A DNA stretch of 41,084 nucleotides from Opitutaceae bacterium (GCA_003164715.1 PLTZ01000061.1:1-41084); one strand, 5' to 3'; shown: positions 26,458-35,062, counted from the first letter of the stretch. Made by a program: numbers and translations. The notes: generated by a model from the sequence alone, not told the origin.

Positions 26458-26471
26458 TGACAACATTTGCA
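26458..26471 (-). promoter_or_regulatory. LacI-like operator, copy E (second PF10091 gene and transporter promoter)
   Basis: TGCAAATGTTGTCA on the minus strand, identical to copy A. It lies 83-96 bp upstream of the start of the rightward operon at 26554. With copy D it makes a two-operator divergent region of about 280 bp, so looping between them is possible. Confidence 0.75.
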
Positions 26472-26553
26472 ACGTTTAGCTTGGATGCACCCCGGTCGGC
26501 CGCCCTCAGGGGCGGGAGAACACCCTACTTGATTAGCGCAAAACACGCCTCGG

Positions 26554-29331
26554 ATGTTTCACCCACGAATTCATAAGTATCTGGTGGGAAGCAGTATAGT
26601 GCTTTTGCTCTGGATGGGAGGGCTGGGTCCTGCGCACGCCGAGAGCGCGCCGCCTGCTTGGGCAGGGGCGCGGCCTTCCGCTGTGCTTCCGCCCGAGGAC
26701 GACATTCTGCTGAACGAACTGCAGCAGGCGGCATTTCGATTCTTCGTTGAGCAGGCTGATCCGCATACGGGTTTGGTGAGGGACCGGGCGCGGTCCGATG
26801 GATCGCCGAGCGAAGGCAGGGCCAGCATCGCCGCGTCGGGTTTCGCGCTCAGCGCCTGGGCCGTCGCGACACAAAGGGGCTGGGTTGACCGGGAGACCGC
26901 CCTGGTGCAGGTGCGCAAGGCCCTGCGGTTCCTTGCGGACAAGGCTCCGCGCAAGCACGGCTTCTTCTATCACTTCATGGAGATGGACACCGGCGAGCGG
27001 GCGTGGAGGTGCGAGCTCTCCCCTATCGACACCGGGCTGTTCTTCGCGGGGGCGATCATGGCGCGCGAGTATTTCTCGGACCCGGAGATCACGCTGCTTG
27101 TCAACCGGCTGGTCCATGACGTGGACTGGGAATGGTTCCTCAACGACGGCCAGACGATCGCCATGGGGTGGCACGACGAGGAGGGGTTTTCCCGGTACCG
27201 CTGGGACAAGTACTCGGAGGCCACGATGCTCAGCTTCCTCGGCATGGGTGCGATCGAGCGGCCGCTCCCCGTCGCGTATTGGGACGCATGGACCCGGACT
27301 CCGGTGGGCACCTATGCGGGGTTCCACTTCATCGAGGGGCCGCAGCTCTTTATCCACCAGTTCACCCACGCCTACGTCGATTTTCGCGACCTGCGCGACG
27401 CCTACGCCGACTATTTCCGCAACTCGGTTCTGGCGTCCCTCGCCCAGCGCCAGTTCTGCGTCAACCTGAGGAACGAGTTTCCGAGCTGGGGGGAGAGGCT
27501 CTGGGGGCTGACCGCCTCCGACTCGGCTGACGGCTACAAGGCATGGGGCGGACCGCCCCGGACGCAGGACGCCAACGCGCTGGACGGCACGATCGTGCCC
27601 TGCGCCGCCGCGGGCTCGGTCGCGTTCGTGCCCAACGAGGCGATGACGACGCTCAGGTTCATGCGCACGGCCTATGGGTCCCGGACCTGGGGCCGTTACG
27701 GGTTCGTCGACGCCTTCAATCCAGAGACCGGCTGGGTGAACCCCGACGTCATTGGCATCGACCTGGGGATCACGCTCCTGCAGGCGGAAAACGCGAGGAC
27801 CGGGCTGGTTTGGGCGGTCTTCATGCAGGCGCCGGAGGTGCAGCGGGCCCTCGCGCGCGCGGGCTTCGTGTCGCAGAAGCGCACGCTTCCCTGGGCCGAC
27901 CAGGAGAAGCTCCATGACCTCGCGGCCCAGACGTGGAGCTCCATCGAATCCGCGCCCGTCACTGCGGACTCGCTCGGGCTGCGCCTTTCATCGGTGCTGG
28001 CTGCGACCTCCCTGGGGCTGATTCCCGAGGAGGAGGCGGTTCGGCGCGTCACCTCGATGCTCAAGTCGACTCCGGCGCCTTCGAGCGAGCGGGCAGTCGC
28101 CCTCTATGCCGCGAGCCTCGTGACGCTGCGCCATGCCATACCGAAGTTCGCTCCGGAGGCGCAGTCGCGGCTGGCGTCCATCGACTGGAGGCGAATCCCC
28201 ATCGAATCGAACCTGCTCGGCGCGGCGAGCCGGCTGGCCGTGTTCTTCCAGATCGCGACCGGGGCGAGGCCCGCCTCCGCGTGGTCCGACTTGAAGCGCG
28301 CCTCTCGGGCCGAGGGACACGTCTACGTGCTTGAGCCGGCGCAGGTCCTTGACCAGATGCTGCCGGGCCTCTGGCTCGACGAACGCTCGATCGTCACCGG
28401 TGCGTCCGCCTCGCAGCTTGCCTACGCGATCGCCGTGGAAAAGAGAAAGACGTCCACCGCGAGGTTTCCCTACGACGTGCAGAGCACCGCGCTGCTCCTT
28501 GAGCAGTACCCGGCTGAGGTCGCGGCGGGGCTCAGGACGGCTCCGATACCTCCGGGATGGCTGCTCCAGGCGACCGGTGACGACCGGGCGGTCCTGCTCA
28601 TGAGCATGGCCAATCTCCTGGCCCCCGACTGCCTGCGCGAGTGGTTCCAGCAGGACGAGCTGGTGCAAGCGGGGCGGACGGCGGTCGGCGAGTTTGCCGC
28701 CGCGGCGTTCGGCGGCGACAACTCTGTATTCGCGCGCAACGAGCTCGCGATCCCCGTGGCCGTGCCGCCCCAGCGCAGGGCCCTGGTCGTGCGCTCGAAC
28801 CTGCCCCGCGACAAGTGGCAGTGGATCCTCGTGAAGGGGATGAGCTACAAGATCTCGGAGGCCGATGTGCGGCCGGGCGACCCGGACCTTGAGCTCCGGT
28901 TCGCGCTGACCTGGGACCCGAAGGCGCTGCACTTCCACGCCGAGGTGCTCGACACGCCGCCCGGCTTCTTCCCGCCCGCGGGGCGCCGGTCCGCGGAGCT
29001 GTTCATCAACCCCAAGCGCGACGGCCTGGTCTGGCTGTCGCCCGACAACTTCCAGTTCGCCTACCAGCCCGACGGCTCGGCGATGGAATGGTTCCACAAT
29101 AGGCCCGTCAAAGCCCGCATCCAGGTGACCGAGCACGGCTACACGATCGAATCCGACATCACGTGGAAAGAGCTTGGCATAGACCCGAAGCCCGACATGG
29201 AGATCGACCTGACGGCAAACGTTACCGCGGGAGGCACCAACGAATGGGCCCCGTCGCTCGAGCTCAGCTGGCGCTACTACCAGCGCCCCAATGAGGGATT
29301 TGGTCTGGGCACCGTGCGCCTAAGCCCATAG
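26554..29331 (+). CDS. Exported PF10091 (GH144/GH189-related) enzyme with a CBM9-like C-terminus
   Basis: A 925-residue protein with a signal peptide (about 1-30, ending AHAES). The PF10091 glycoamylase-type (alpha/alpha)6 domain covers about 50-440: LQQAAFRFFVEQADPHTGLV, ELSPIDTGLFFAG, WDKYSEATMLSFLGMGA, LFIHQFTHAYVDFRD, NLRNEFPSWGERLWGLTASD. It is clearly a different subgroup from the GH144 enzyme at 16548; these motifs look closer to the glycoamylase domains near or in cyclic beta-1,2-glucan synthases. A mostly helical middle of about 300 residues is unassigned. The C-terminus (about 750-925; LRFALTWDPKALHFHAEVLD, ELFINPKRD, ITWKELG) resembles CBM9-like sugar-binding domains. It heads the operon with the ABC importer. 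It may act on cyclic or modified beta-1,2-glucans; the specificity is inferred. Confidence 0.82.
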   Translation: MFHPRIHKYLVGSSIVLLLWMGGLGPAHAESAPPAWAGARPSAVLPPEDDILLNELQQAAFRFFVEQADPHTGLVRDRARSDGSPSEGRASIAASGFALSAWAVATQRGWVDRETALVQVRKALRFLADKAPRKHGFFYHFMEMDTGERAWRCELSPIDTGLFFAGAIMAREYFSDPEITLLVNRLVHDVDWEWFLNDGQTIAMGWHDEEGFSRYRWDKYSEATMLSFLGMGAIERPLPVAYWDAWTRTPVGTYAGFHFIEGPQLFIHQFTHAYVDFRDLRDAYADYFRNSVLASLAQRQFCVNLRNEFPSWGERLWGLTASDSADGYKAWGGPPRTQDANALDGTIVPCAAAGSVAFVPNEAMTTLRFMRTAYGSRTWGRYGFVDAFNPETGWVNPDVIGIDLGITLLQAENARTGLVWAVFMQAPEVQRALARAGFVSQKRTLPWADQEKLHDLAAQTWSSIESAPVTADSLGLRLSSVLAATSLGLIPEEEAVRRVTSMLKSTPAPSSERAVALYAASLVTLRHAIPKFAPEAQSRLASIDWRRIPIESNLLGAASRLAVFFQIATGARPASAWSDLKRASRAEGHVYVLEPAQVLDQMLPGLWLDERSIVTGASASQLAYAIAVEKRKTSTARFPYDVQSTALLLEQYPAEVAAGLRTAPIPPGWLLQATGDDRAVLLMSMANLLAPDCLREWFQQDELVQAGRTAVGEFAAAAFGGDNSVFARNELAIPVAVPPQRRALVVRSNLPRDKWQWILVKGMSYKISEADVRPGDPDLELRFALTWDPKALHFHAEVLDTPPGFFPPAGRRSAELFINPKRDGLVWLSPDNFQFAYQPDGSAMEWFHNRPVKARIQVTEHGYTIESDITWKELGIDPKPDMEIDLTANVTAGGTNEWAPSLELSWRYYQRPNEGFGLGTVRLSP

Positions 29332-29359
29332 TGACTTTCGGAGCCAGGCCTCGTCCGAC

Positions 29360-30778
29360 ATGCCCGCATCAACCCCACGCAGGCTAGCTTTGGCCGCGAT
29401 CCTCGCCGCGAGCCTCGCCGGCTGCGCCCGCGGGCCCGCATCCGGAGGGCGCGTGGTCGTCGACTATTGGGAGAAATGGAGCGGGTTTGAGGCTGAATCG
29501 ATGCAGTCCGTGATCGACGACTTCAACCGCAGCCAGAACCGCATCGAGGTGAGGTTCCTCTCCGTGAGCCAGGTGGACATTAAGCTCCTCCTCGCGACCT
29601 CGAGCGGGCATCCCCCCGACGTCGCCGGACTGTGGTCGGAGAACATCCCGGACTTCTCCGAGAAGGGCGCCCTGACGCCGCTCGACGGGGGCCTCGCGAA
29701 GGCCGGCATTGGCGCCGACAGGTACACGCCTCTGTTCTGGGAGCTCTGCCGGCACCGCGGCTTCACCTGGGGCCTGCCGACCACCCCGGGGTGCGTCGCG
29801 CTGTTCTACAACAAGAAGCTGTTCCGGGCGGCCGGGCTGGATCCCGAGCGCCCCCCGAGGACCTTTGCCGAGCTGGAGGCGATGAGCCGGCGCCTCACGA
29901 TTGCGGAGGTCGAGCGCGGCGGCCGGATCGTCCGGATCCCGTTCGACGACATGACCCCGGCGGAGCGCGACGCGAGGCGCTACACCCTGGTGCAGGTCGG
30001 CCACCTCCCCCAGGACGCCGGCATGTTCCTGTCGGGCTGGGGCTGCTGGTTCGGCGCCCGGTACTACGACGGGGACCGGCGCATCCTGGCCGACGACGCC
30101 GGGAACCTGGCGGCCTATTCGTGGCTCAGGGACACGGCCCGGACCTACGGCGTGGACAACCTGCGCAGCTTCATCGACGGCTTCGGCGTCTCCCAGTCGG
30201 CCCAGACCCCGTTTCTCGGCGGCACCGAGGCCATGGTGGTCCAGGGCCCCTGGATGATGAATTTCATCGCGAGGTACGCCCCGGATCTGGAGTGGGGGGT
30301 GGCGCCGTGCCCCGCCGCGGACGGGGTCGGCGGCGGGGAGCCGGTGACCCTTGCGCAGTGCGACGTCGTGGTCGTCCCGCGCGGCGCGCGCCACCCGCGC
30401 GAGGCCCTCGAGTTCATCTGCTACCTGCAGCGCCAGGACGTCGCCGAGAAGCTCGCAAGGTCGCAGCAGAAATTCACGGCGCTGCGCCAGGTGTCCGACG
30501 GCTTCATTAAGAACCATCCCAACCCGGCGATCGGACTATTCATCAGGCTTTCGAGGAGCGCGGGCGCCCGCTATGTGCCGCGCCTGTCGATCTGGCACGA
30601 ATACGACGCGGAGCTCGCCGTGGCGCGCGAGCGGGTCCTGGACTTGAAGGAGACCCCGGCCGAGGCTCTGGCCGTGGTCCAGCAGCGCATGCAGCGCACG
30701 CTCGACCGGGTGATGCGCCGCCGGGACGCCATGGGCAGCGACCGGCTGAGGGAATGGACCTCCTATGACAAGTGGTGA
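29360..30778 (+). CDS. ABC sugar transporter, solute-binding lipoprotein
   Basis: A 472-residue family 1 extracellular solute-binding protein. The N-terminus is a lipoprotein signal with lipobox LAGC (C22). The mature part has the usual two-lobe pattern (VDYWEKWSGFEAESMQSVIDDFN, PPDVAGLWSENIPDF, ALFYNKKLFRAAGLDP, GTEAMVVQGPWMMNFIARYAPDLEWGVAPCP). It would capture oligosaccharides in the periplasm and deliver them to the two permeases downstream. In the Listeria innocua beta-1,2-glucan operon the equivalent protein (lin1841) binds sophoro-oligosaccharides, so that is the likely ligand here. The gene begins 28 bp after the PF10091 gene and overlaps the first permease gene by 14 bp, so all are one operon. 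Confidence 0.92.
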   Translation: MPASTPRRLALAAILAASLAGCARGPASGGRVVVDYWEKWSGFEAESMQSVIDDFNRSQNRIEVRFLSVSQVDIKLLLATSSGHPPDVAGLWSENIPDFSEKGALTPLDGGLAKAGIGADRYTPLFWELCRHRGFTWGLPTTPGCVALFYNKKLFRAAGLDPERPPRTFAELEAMSRRLTIAEVERGGRIVRIPFDDMTPAERDARRYTLVQVGHLPQDAGMFLSGWGCWFGARYYDGDRRILADDAGNLAAYSWLRDTARTYGVDNLRSFIDGFGVSQSAQTPFLGGTEAMVVQGPWMMNFIARYAPDLEWGVAPCPAADGVGGGEPVTLAQCDVVVVPRGARHPREALEFICYLQRQDVAEKLARSQQKFTALRQVSDGFIKNHPNPAIGLFIRLSRSAGARYVPRLSIWHEYDAELAVARERVLDLKETPAEALAVVQQRMQRTLDRVMRRRDAMGSDRLREWTSYDKW

Positions 30779-31643
30779 CCGCAAGCGCACGTGGATAGGC
30801 CTGGCGTTCGTGAGCCCCTGGCTCATCGGGTTCGCCGCGTTCACGCTCTATCCGGTGTGCGCGTCGATCTATTTCTCGTTCTGCGACTACGACGTGCTGT
30901 CGCCCCCGGTTTGGGTGGGCACCCTCAACTACCAGGACATGGTCACGGACAGCGTCTTCTGGCAGTCGGTATGGAACACGCTCTTGTTCAACCTGATGGC
31001 GCTTCCGGTGGGCCTCGTCTCCGCGCTCGCGCTGGCGCTGCTCCTCAACCAGCCCGTGCGGCTGCGCGGAATCTTCAGGGCGATCTACTATCTGCCCTCG
31101 CTTGTGCCCGCGGTGGCGAGCGCGATGGTCTGGCTGTGGATCCTTAACGGCAGGCTGGGGCTCCTCAATCAGGCGCTCGTAGCCATCGGGATCTCCCATC
31201 CCCCCCAGTGGCTCGGCGACCCGGCGTGGGCCAAGCCGTCGCTGGCGCTGGTTTCCCTCTGGGGCTGCGGGAACACGGTCGTGATCTACCTGGCCGCCCT
31301 GCAGGGCGTCCCCCGCTCGCTCCTCGAGGCGGCGATGATCGACGGCGCCTCCGCATGGAAGCGGCTGCTCAACGTCACGCTTCCCGCGATTTCTCCGGTC
31401 ATCTACTTCAACCTCCTTATCGGCATCATCGGCGGCCTGCAGGTGTTCACGACGGCGTTCGTGATGGGCGGGGCGGAGCGCTCGACGCTCTTCTACGCGA
31501 TCTACATCTACCAGAACGCATTTGAATACCGCCACATGGGTTACGCTTCGGCGATGGCATGGATCCTTTGCCTCATGATCCTGGCCCTCACCTGGATGGC
31601 ATCTCGGCTGTCGCGCAGCCGGGTGCACTACCAAGGGGACTGA
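30765..31643 (+). CDS. ABC sugar transporter permease (MalF/LacF type)
   Basis: A 292-residue membrane protein with about six transmembrane helices. It starts with the family signature (TWIGLAFVSPWLIGFAAFTLYPVCASIYFSFCDYD) and carries the EAA loop (EAAMIDGASAWKRLLNVTLPAISPV) that docks onto the ATPase. It overlaps the binding-protein gene by 14 bp and is followed 5 bp later by the second permease, with which it should form a heterodimer. No ATPase gene lies in the window, so a shared MsmK/UgpC-type ATPase from elsewhere would be needed. Confidence 0.93.
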   Translation: MTSGDRKRTWIGLAFVSPWLIGFAAFTLYPVCASIYFSFCDYDVLSPPVWVGTLNYQDMVTDSVFWQSVWNTLLFNLMALPVGLVSALALALLLNQPVRLRGIFRAIYYLPSLVPAVASAMVWLWILNGRLGLLNQALVAIGISHPPQWLGDPAWAKPSLALVSLWGCGNTVVIYLAALQGVPRSLLEAAMIDGASAWKRLLNVTLPAISPVIYFNLLIGIIGGLQVFTTAFVMGGAERSTLFYAIYIYQNAFEYRHMGYASAMAWILCLMILALTWMASRLSRSRVHYQGD

Positions 31644-31648
31644 TCCAC

Positions 31649-32761
31649 ATGCGCATCACGGCAAAGTTTTCCATCTACCTCGTCCTGGTCGCCGGGGCCG
31701 CGATGTTCATCCTGCCGTTCGCGTGGATGGTGCTCACGGCGCTCAAGCCCCTCAACCAGACGCTCCGGCAGTCCCACCTGTGGCTGCCCCGGCGCTTCGA
31801 GGCGCCGCTCGAGGGGCGAGTTCAGGAGGTGTGGCCCGGGGCCGCGGTGACGGAGCCGAGCGTCTGGGCCCGGGAGCAAGGCGCGGCTCAGCCGGTCGCG
31901 CTTCCGGAAGGCTCGATACGGGACGACGCGTGGCAGCCGGCGACGGGCGCCCCGTTGCCCATCGTAATCCTAAAGCGGATTCCCGCGTCGGCGGCTTCCC
32001 CGTGGAGGGAGATCAGCGATCTGAAGGGCCTGAGCCGCGACGTCGTCCCGGAGGCCTCGGTTCGCTCGCGGATCGTGTTCCGCTGGGAGAATTTCCCCAG
32101 CGCCGTGCATGCCATGAGGCATTTCTCGCGCTATCTGGCCAACACGCTGATCCTATGCGTGCTCAACGTCATCGGTACGGTGCTCTCGAGCGCGGCGGTC
32201 GCCTACGGGTTCTCGCGGCTGGAGTGGCGGGGGAGGGACCGCCTTTTCGGCCTGCTGCTCGGGACGATGATGATCCCGTTCCCGGTGGTCATGGTCCCCC
32301 TCTACGGGCTGTTCCGCTGGCTGGGGTGGGTCGGCACCCTGCAGCCGCTCTGGGTCGGATCGTTCTTCGCCAGCGCCTTCAATGTATTCCTGCTGAGGCA
32401 GTTCTTCAGGACGATACCGAAGGACCTTTCGGAGGCGGCGCGCATCGACGGCTGCGGCGAGTTCCGGATCTTCTGGCAGATCATCCTGCCACTGTGCAGG
32501 CCAGCGCTTGTGGTGGTGGCGCTGTTCACGTTCCTCGGGGCCTGGAACGACTTCCTCGGTCCCCTGATCTACCTGACCGACGAGAAGGACTTCACGCTCG
32601 CGCTCGGCCTCCAGGCGATGAAGACCAGCGAGTCCGGGGCGACCGAGTGGCACTACCTCATGGCGGCAAGCACGCTCGTCATCCTGCCCGTGATCACGCT
32701 CTTCTTCGTCGCGCAGCGCAGCTTCATCGAGGGAATCGCGCTCACGGGAACGAAGGCCTGA
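31649..32761 (+). CDS. ABC sugar transporter permease (MalG type) with an enlarged first periplasmic loop
   Basis: A 370-residue permease. The ATG at 31649 lies 5 bp after the previous stop with AAGGGGA upstream, and starts right before the first helix; an earlier in-frame start overlaps the preceding gene and is unlikely. It shows TALKPLNQT after helix 1, RYLANTLILCVLNVIG at helix 2 and the EAA loop EAARIDGCGEFRIFWQIILPL. Between helices 1 and 2 it carries roughly 90-100 extra residues (about 42-140; EAPLEGRVQEVWPGAAV onward) compared with the usual short loop. This extra, predicted periplasmic domain might contact the binding protein. Partner permease and binding lipoprotein are directly upstream. 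The gene ends 9 bp before the convergent GH105 gene. Confidence 0.92.
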   Translation: MRITAKFSIYLVLVAGAAMFILPFAWMVLTALKPLNQTLRQSHLWLPRRFEAPLEGRVQEVWPGAAVTEPSVWAREQGAAQPVALPEGSIRDDAWQPATGAPLPIVILKRIPASAASPWREISDLKGLSRDVVPEASVRSRIVFRWENFPSAVHAMRHFSRYLANTLILCVLNVIGTVLSSAAVAYGFSRLEWRGRDRLFGLLLGTMMIPFPVVMVPLYGLFRWLGWVGTLQPLWVGSFFASAFNVFLLRQFFRTIPKDLSEAARIDGCGEFRIFWQIILPLCRPALVVVALFTFLGAWNDFLGPLIYLTDEKDFTLALGLQAMKTSESGATEWHYLMAASTLVILPVITLFFVAQRSFIEGIALTGTKA

Positions 32762-32770
32762 GCGTTGCCG

Positions 32771-35062
32771 TCAGGGCGCCACGGAGATCTGGATCGGCGC
32801 GGCGCGTCGCTCGCAGAAACGGCGGACATAGGCCGTCCACGCCGCCTCGTTCGGGAAGTCGCCGCTGCGCGTCCAGCCCGCCCCGGCATAGTACACGAGC
32901 GGGTCGCTGACATTAATTTGCGTGATCGCCAGGCGGTTGCCGACAGCGGGCAGCCCCTCGGGGTCGGGCGCCAGCTGCTTGTCCGGGGGCACCTTCGCCA
33001 CCGTCCCGTTCTCCGTCACGAATTCGCGGATGCTGCCGGCGGGCAGGATGACGGCGCACCCGATGCTGCCCCGGTCGCGGTCGGGCGCCTGCCAGTAGGT
33101 CATCCAGCCCGCGCCCTTGTCCTCCAAGGCCGATGTGCCGGGTCCCCCCCGAAGGGCGATGCCGACGCCAATCTGGAGCGGGGACCTGTCGTCGCTCGCG
33201 AAGGCGCTTTCCATGCGGCTCATGTTCGAGCCCGCGTCGATGCTGATGCGCTTGCTCTCCGAGACCTTCCGCCCGTTGGCGTCCCAGGCATCGTAGTCGA
33301 GGACGAACTCGGAGCGGACCGGCCCCGTCGTGACGACGCGCGCGCTCCTGAAGTTGCTCGAGACGTAGAGTTTTCCGCCGCTCCAGACGCCGAGGCCGCC
33401 GCATCCGCGGCTTCGCGAAACGCGGTAGTCGTCGAGGCCGTCGCCATCGTCCTGGTGGTAGTTGGGCCTCTTGTACCATTCGTCGATGACCAGGGCACGC
33501 GTCCGCTTGGTCCACACGTCGATGCCGCTGCTGACCGTGCCCTCGGCCTTGATCAGGTCCAGGTGGTACATCCGGTGCGCGATGCGGTCGCTCTCCCAGG
33601 CGACGTCGTTGAACCTCTCGGTCACGAGCCGCGCGAAGGTCTTCACGAAGGGCTTCGGCACGGCGGGCAGGAGCGCCTCGGGGTTGAGGAGGGTGAAGCG
33701 GCGGGTCTCGCCCGGCGCCAGGTCCACCTGGAAGAGCAGCTTGCGCGCCGCCTGGGCCGGCCCGGCGCGGTAGACTTGGCTGTCCAGGATTCGCGACGAG
33801 ACTCCGTCCATGACGGCGATCCGGGACGAGGGGCCGAGGACGTCCGGGTCGATCTCCACGGTCTCTTCCTCGCGGTAAAAACCGGCGGGATTCGTGACGC
33901 TGACCTCCGCGCGGCCCCGGGGGTTCTCCCCGGCCCCGGAAAGCTCCAGCACGCGCAGCCTGTAGACCTCGCTCCCCGCCAGGAGGTAGGCGCCGACCCC
34001 GTAGACCTCGGTCGAGTGCTCCGGAAACGCCTTGGGGTCGGCCCCGATCGGCTGGACGTGCCCGAGCATCCCGTCGGGCTCCACGCAGCCGGAAAGGGCG
34101 GCCCACGCCTTCAGCACCGGGGGCTCATACCTCGACCGCTCGAGCAGACCCTGGTTCACGCCCCAGGCCAGGGCGTACGTGAAAAAGCCGGAGCCGCTCG
34201 TCTCGCGCAGGGGGTAGCTCGCGGGATCGAGCAGGCTCGCGCGCCAGAGGCCGTCAGCCTGCTGGCACTCGAGCAGCTTTGCGGCCATGTCCGTGAACAG
34301 GCGCTCGAAGCGCGCGCGGTCCGGATGGTTCGCAGGGAGGTACTGCAGCATGCGGACGAGCCCCGCGATCACCCAGCCGTTCCCGCGGCCCCAGAAGATC
34401 TTTTTCCCATTGGCCTCGTGCTGGTGAAAATAGCTGCTGTCCCGGAAATAGAGATGCTCCCCGGCGTCGTAGAGGAAGTCCGTCGTGCGCCACCAGTTCT
34501 TCACCGCGAAGTCGAGGTAGCGTGTGTCGCCCGTGGCCGCGTAGAGGCGCACCCAGGAGGGGGGCCCCATGAAGAGCGCGTCGCACCAGGACCAGTTCTC
34601 GGTCGCCTTCTCGTTGGGCTGGTCGATGTCCATGCTCGTCACGGCAGAGGGCTTCTCAAGGATCCCGTCGAAGCGCTCCCGGAGGGGCCCGATCATCCTC
34701 GGGTCCCTGAAGAGCAGGTAGAGTTCCGCGTAGGTCTGCCCGACGCAGTGGTCGTCCGCGTGGTAGACCCTGGGTCCGGGCTCCCACCGGTTGCCCTCGC
34801 CGACCGCGATCATCGCGTCCCGGTATTTCGGGTTCCCGGAAATCCCCGCGAGTGCCATGAATCCAGCATCGCCGGCGCCCTGCGTCCAGTCGGTCGGCTC
34901 ATGCGTGCTCGGATGGGCCAATTGCCAGTCCGCCGCGCGCTCCATTATGGCGAACACCGAGGCCGGCGACGGTCCCGCGGCGGCCGGTTCCGCCCGCACC
35001 TGTGCGCCGGCCATCAAGGCCGCCGCGACCGCGAACCGTGTCCAGCAGGGGAATCTGGCCAT
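32771..35062 (-). CDS. Exported GH105-DUF4861 fusion protein
   Basis: A 763-residue protein with signal peptide (about 1-24). Residues about 30-370 form a GH105-type (alpha/alpha)6 domain: TSMDIDQPN, WSWCDALFMGPPSW with D161 at the position of the catalytic Asp in YteR, and FWGRGNGWVIAGLVRML. GH105 enzymes remove unsaturated uronic acid from the ends of oligosaccharides made by polysaccharide lyases. Residues about 375-763 match DUF4861, a beta-sandwich-type domain of unknown role often found with GH105/GH88 proteins. It converges on the ABC permease operon with only 9 bp between stops. No LacI-like operator is visible upstream, so it probably belongs to a different pathway (pectin or another uronic-acid glycan) despite the closeness. 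Confidence 0.87.
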   Translation of the reverse strand: MARFPCWTRFAVAAALMAGAQVRAEPAAAGPSPASVFAIMERAADWQLAHPSTHEPTDWTQGAGDAGFMALAGISGNPKYRDAMIAVGEGNRWEPGPRVYHADDHCVGQTYAELYLLFRDPRMIGPLRERFDGILEKPSAVTSMDIDQPNEKATENWSWCDALFMGPPSWVRLYAATGDTRYLDFAVKNWWRTTDFLYDAGEHLYFRDSSYFHQHEANGKKIFWGRGNGWVIAGLVRMLQYLPANHPDRARFERLFTDMAAKLLECQQADGLWRASLLDPASYPLRETSGSGFFTYALAWGVNQGLLERSRYEPPVLKAWAALSGCVEPDGMLGHVQPIGADPKAFPEHSTEVYGVGAYLLAGSEVYRLRVLELSGAGENPRGRAEVSVTNPAGFYREEETVEIDPDVLGPSSRIAVMDGVSSRILDSQVYRAGPAQAARKLLFQVDLAPGETRRFTLLNPEALLPAVPKPFVKTFARLVTERFNDVAWESDRIAHRMYHLDLIKAEGTVSSGIDVWTKRTRALVIDEWYKRPNYHQDDGDGLDDYRVSRSRGCGGLGVWSGGKLYVSSNFRSARVVTTGPVRSEFVLDYDAWDANGRKVSESKRISIDAGSNMSRMESAFASDDRSPLQIGVGIALRGGPGTSALEDKGAGWMTYWQAPDRDRGSIGCAVILPAGSIREFVTENGTVAKVPPDKQLAPDPEGLPAVGNRLAITQINVSDPLVYYAGAGWTRSGDFPNEAAWTAYVRRFCERRAAPIQISVAP

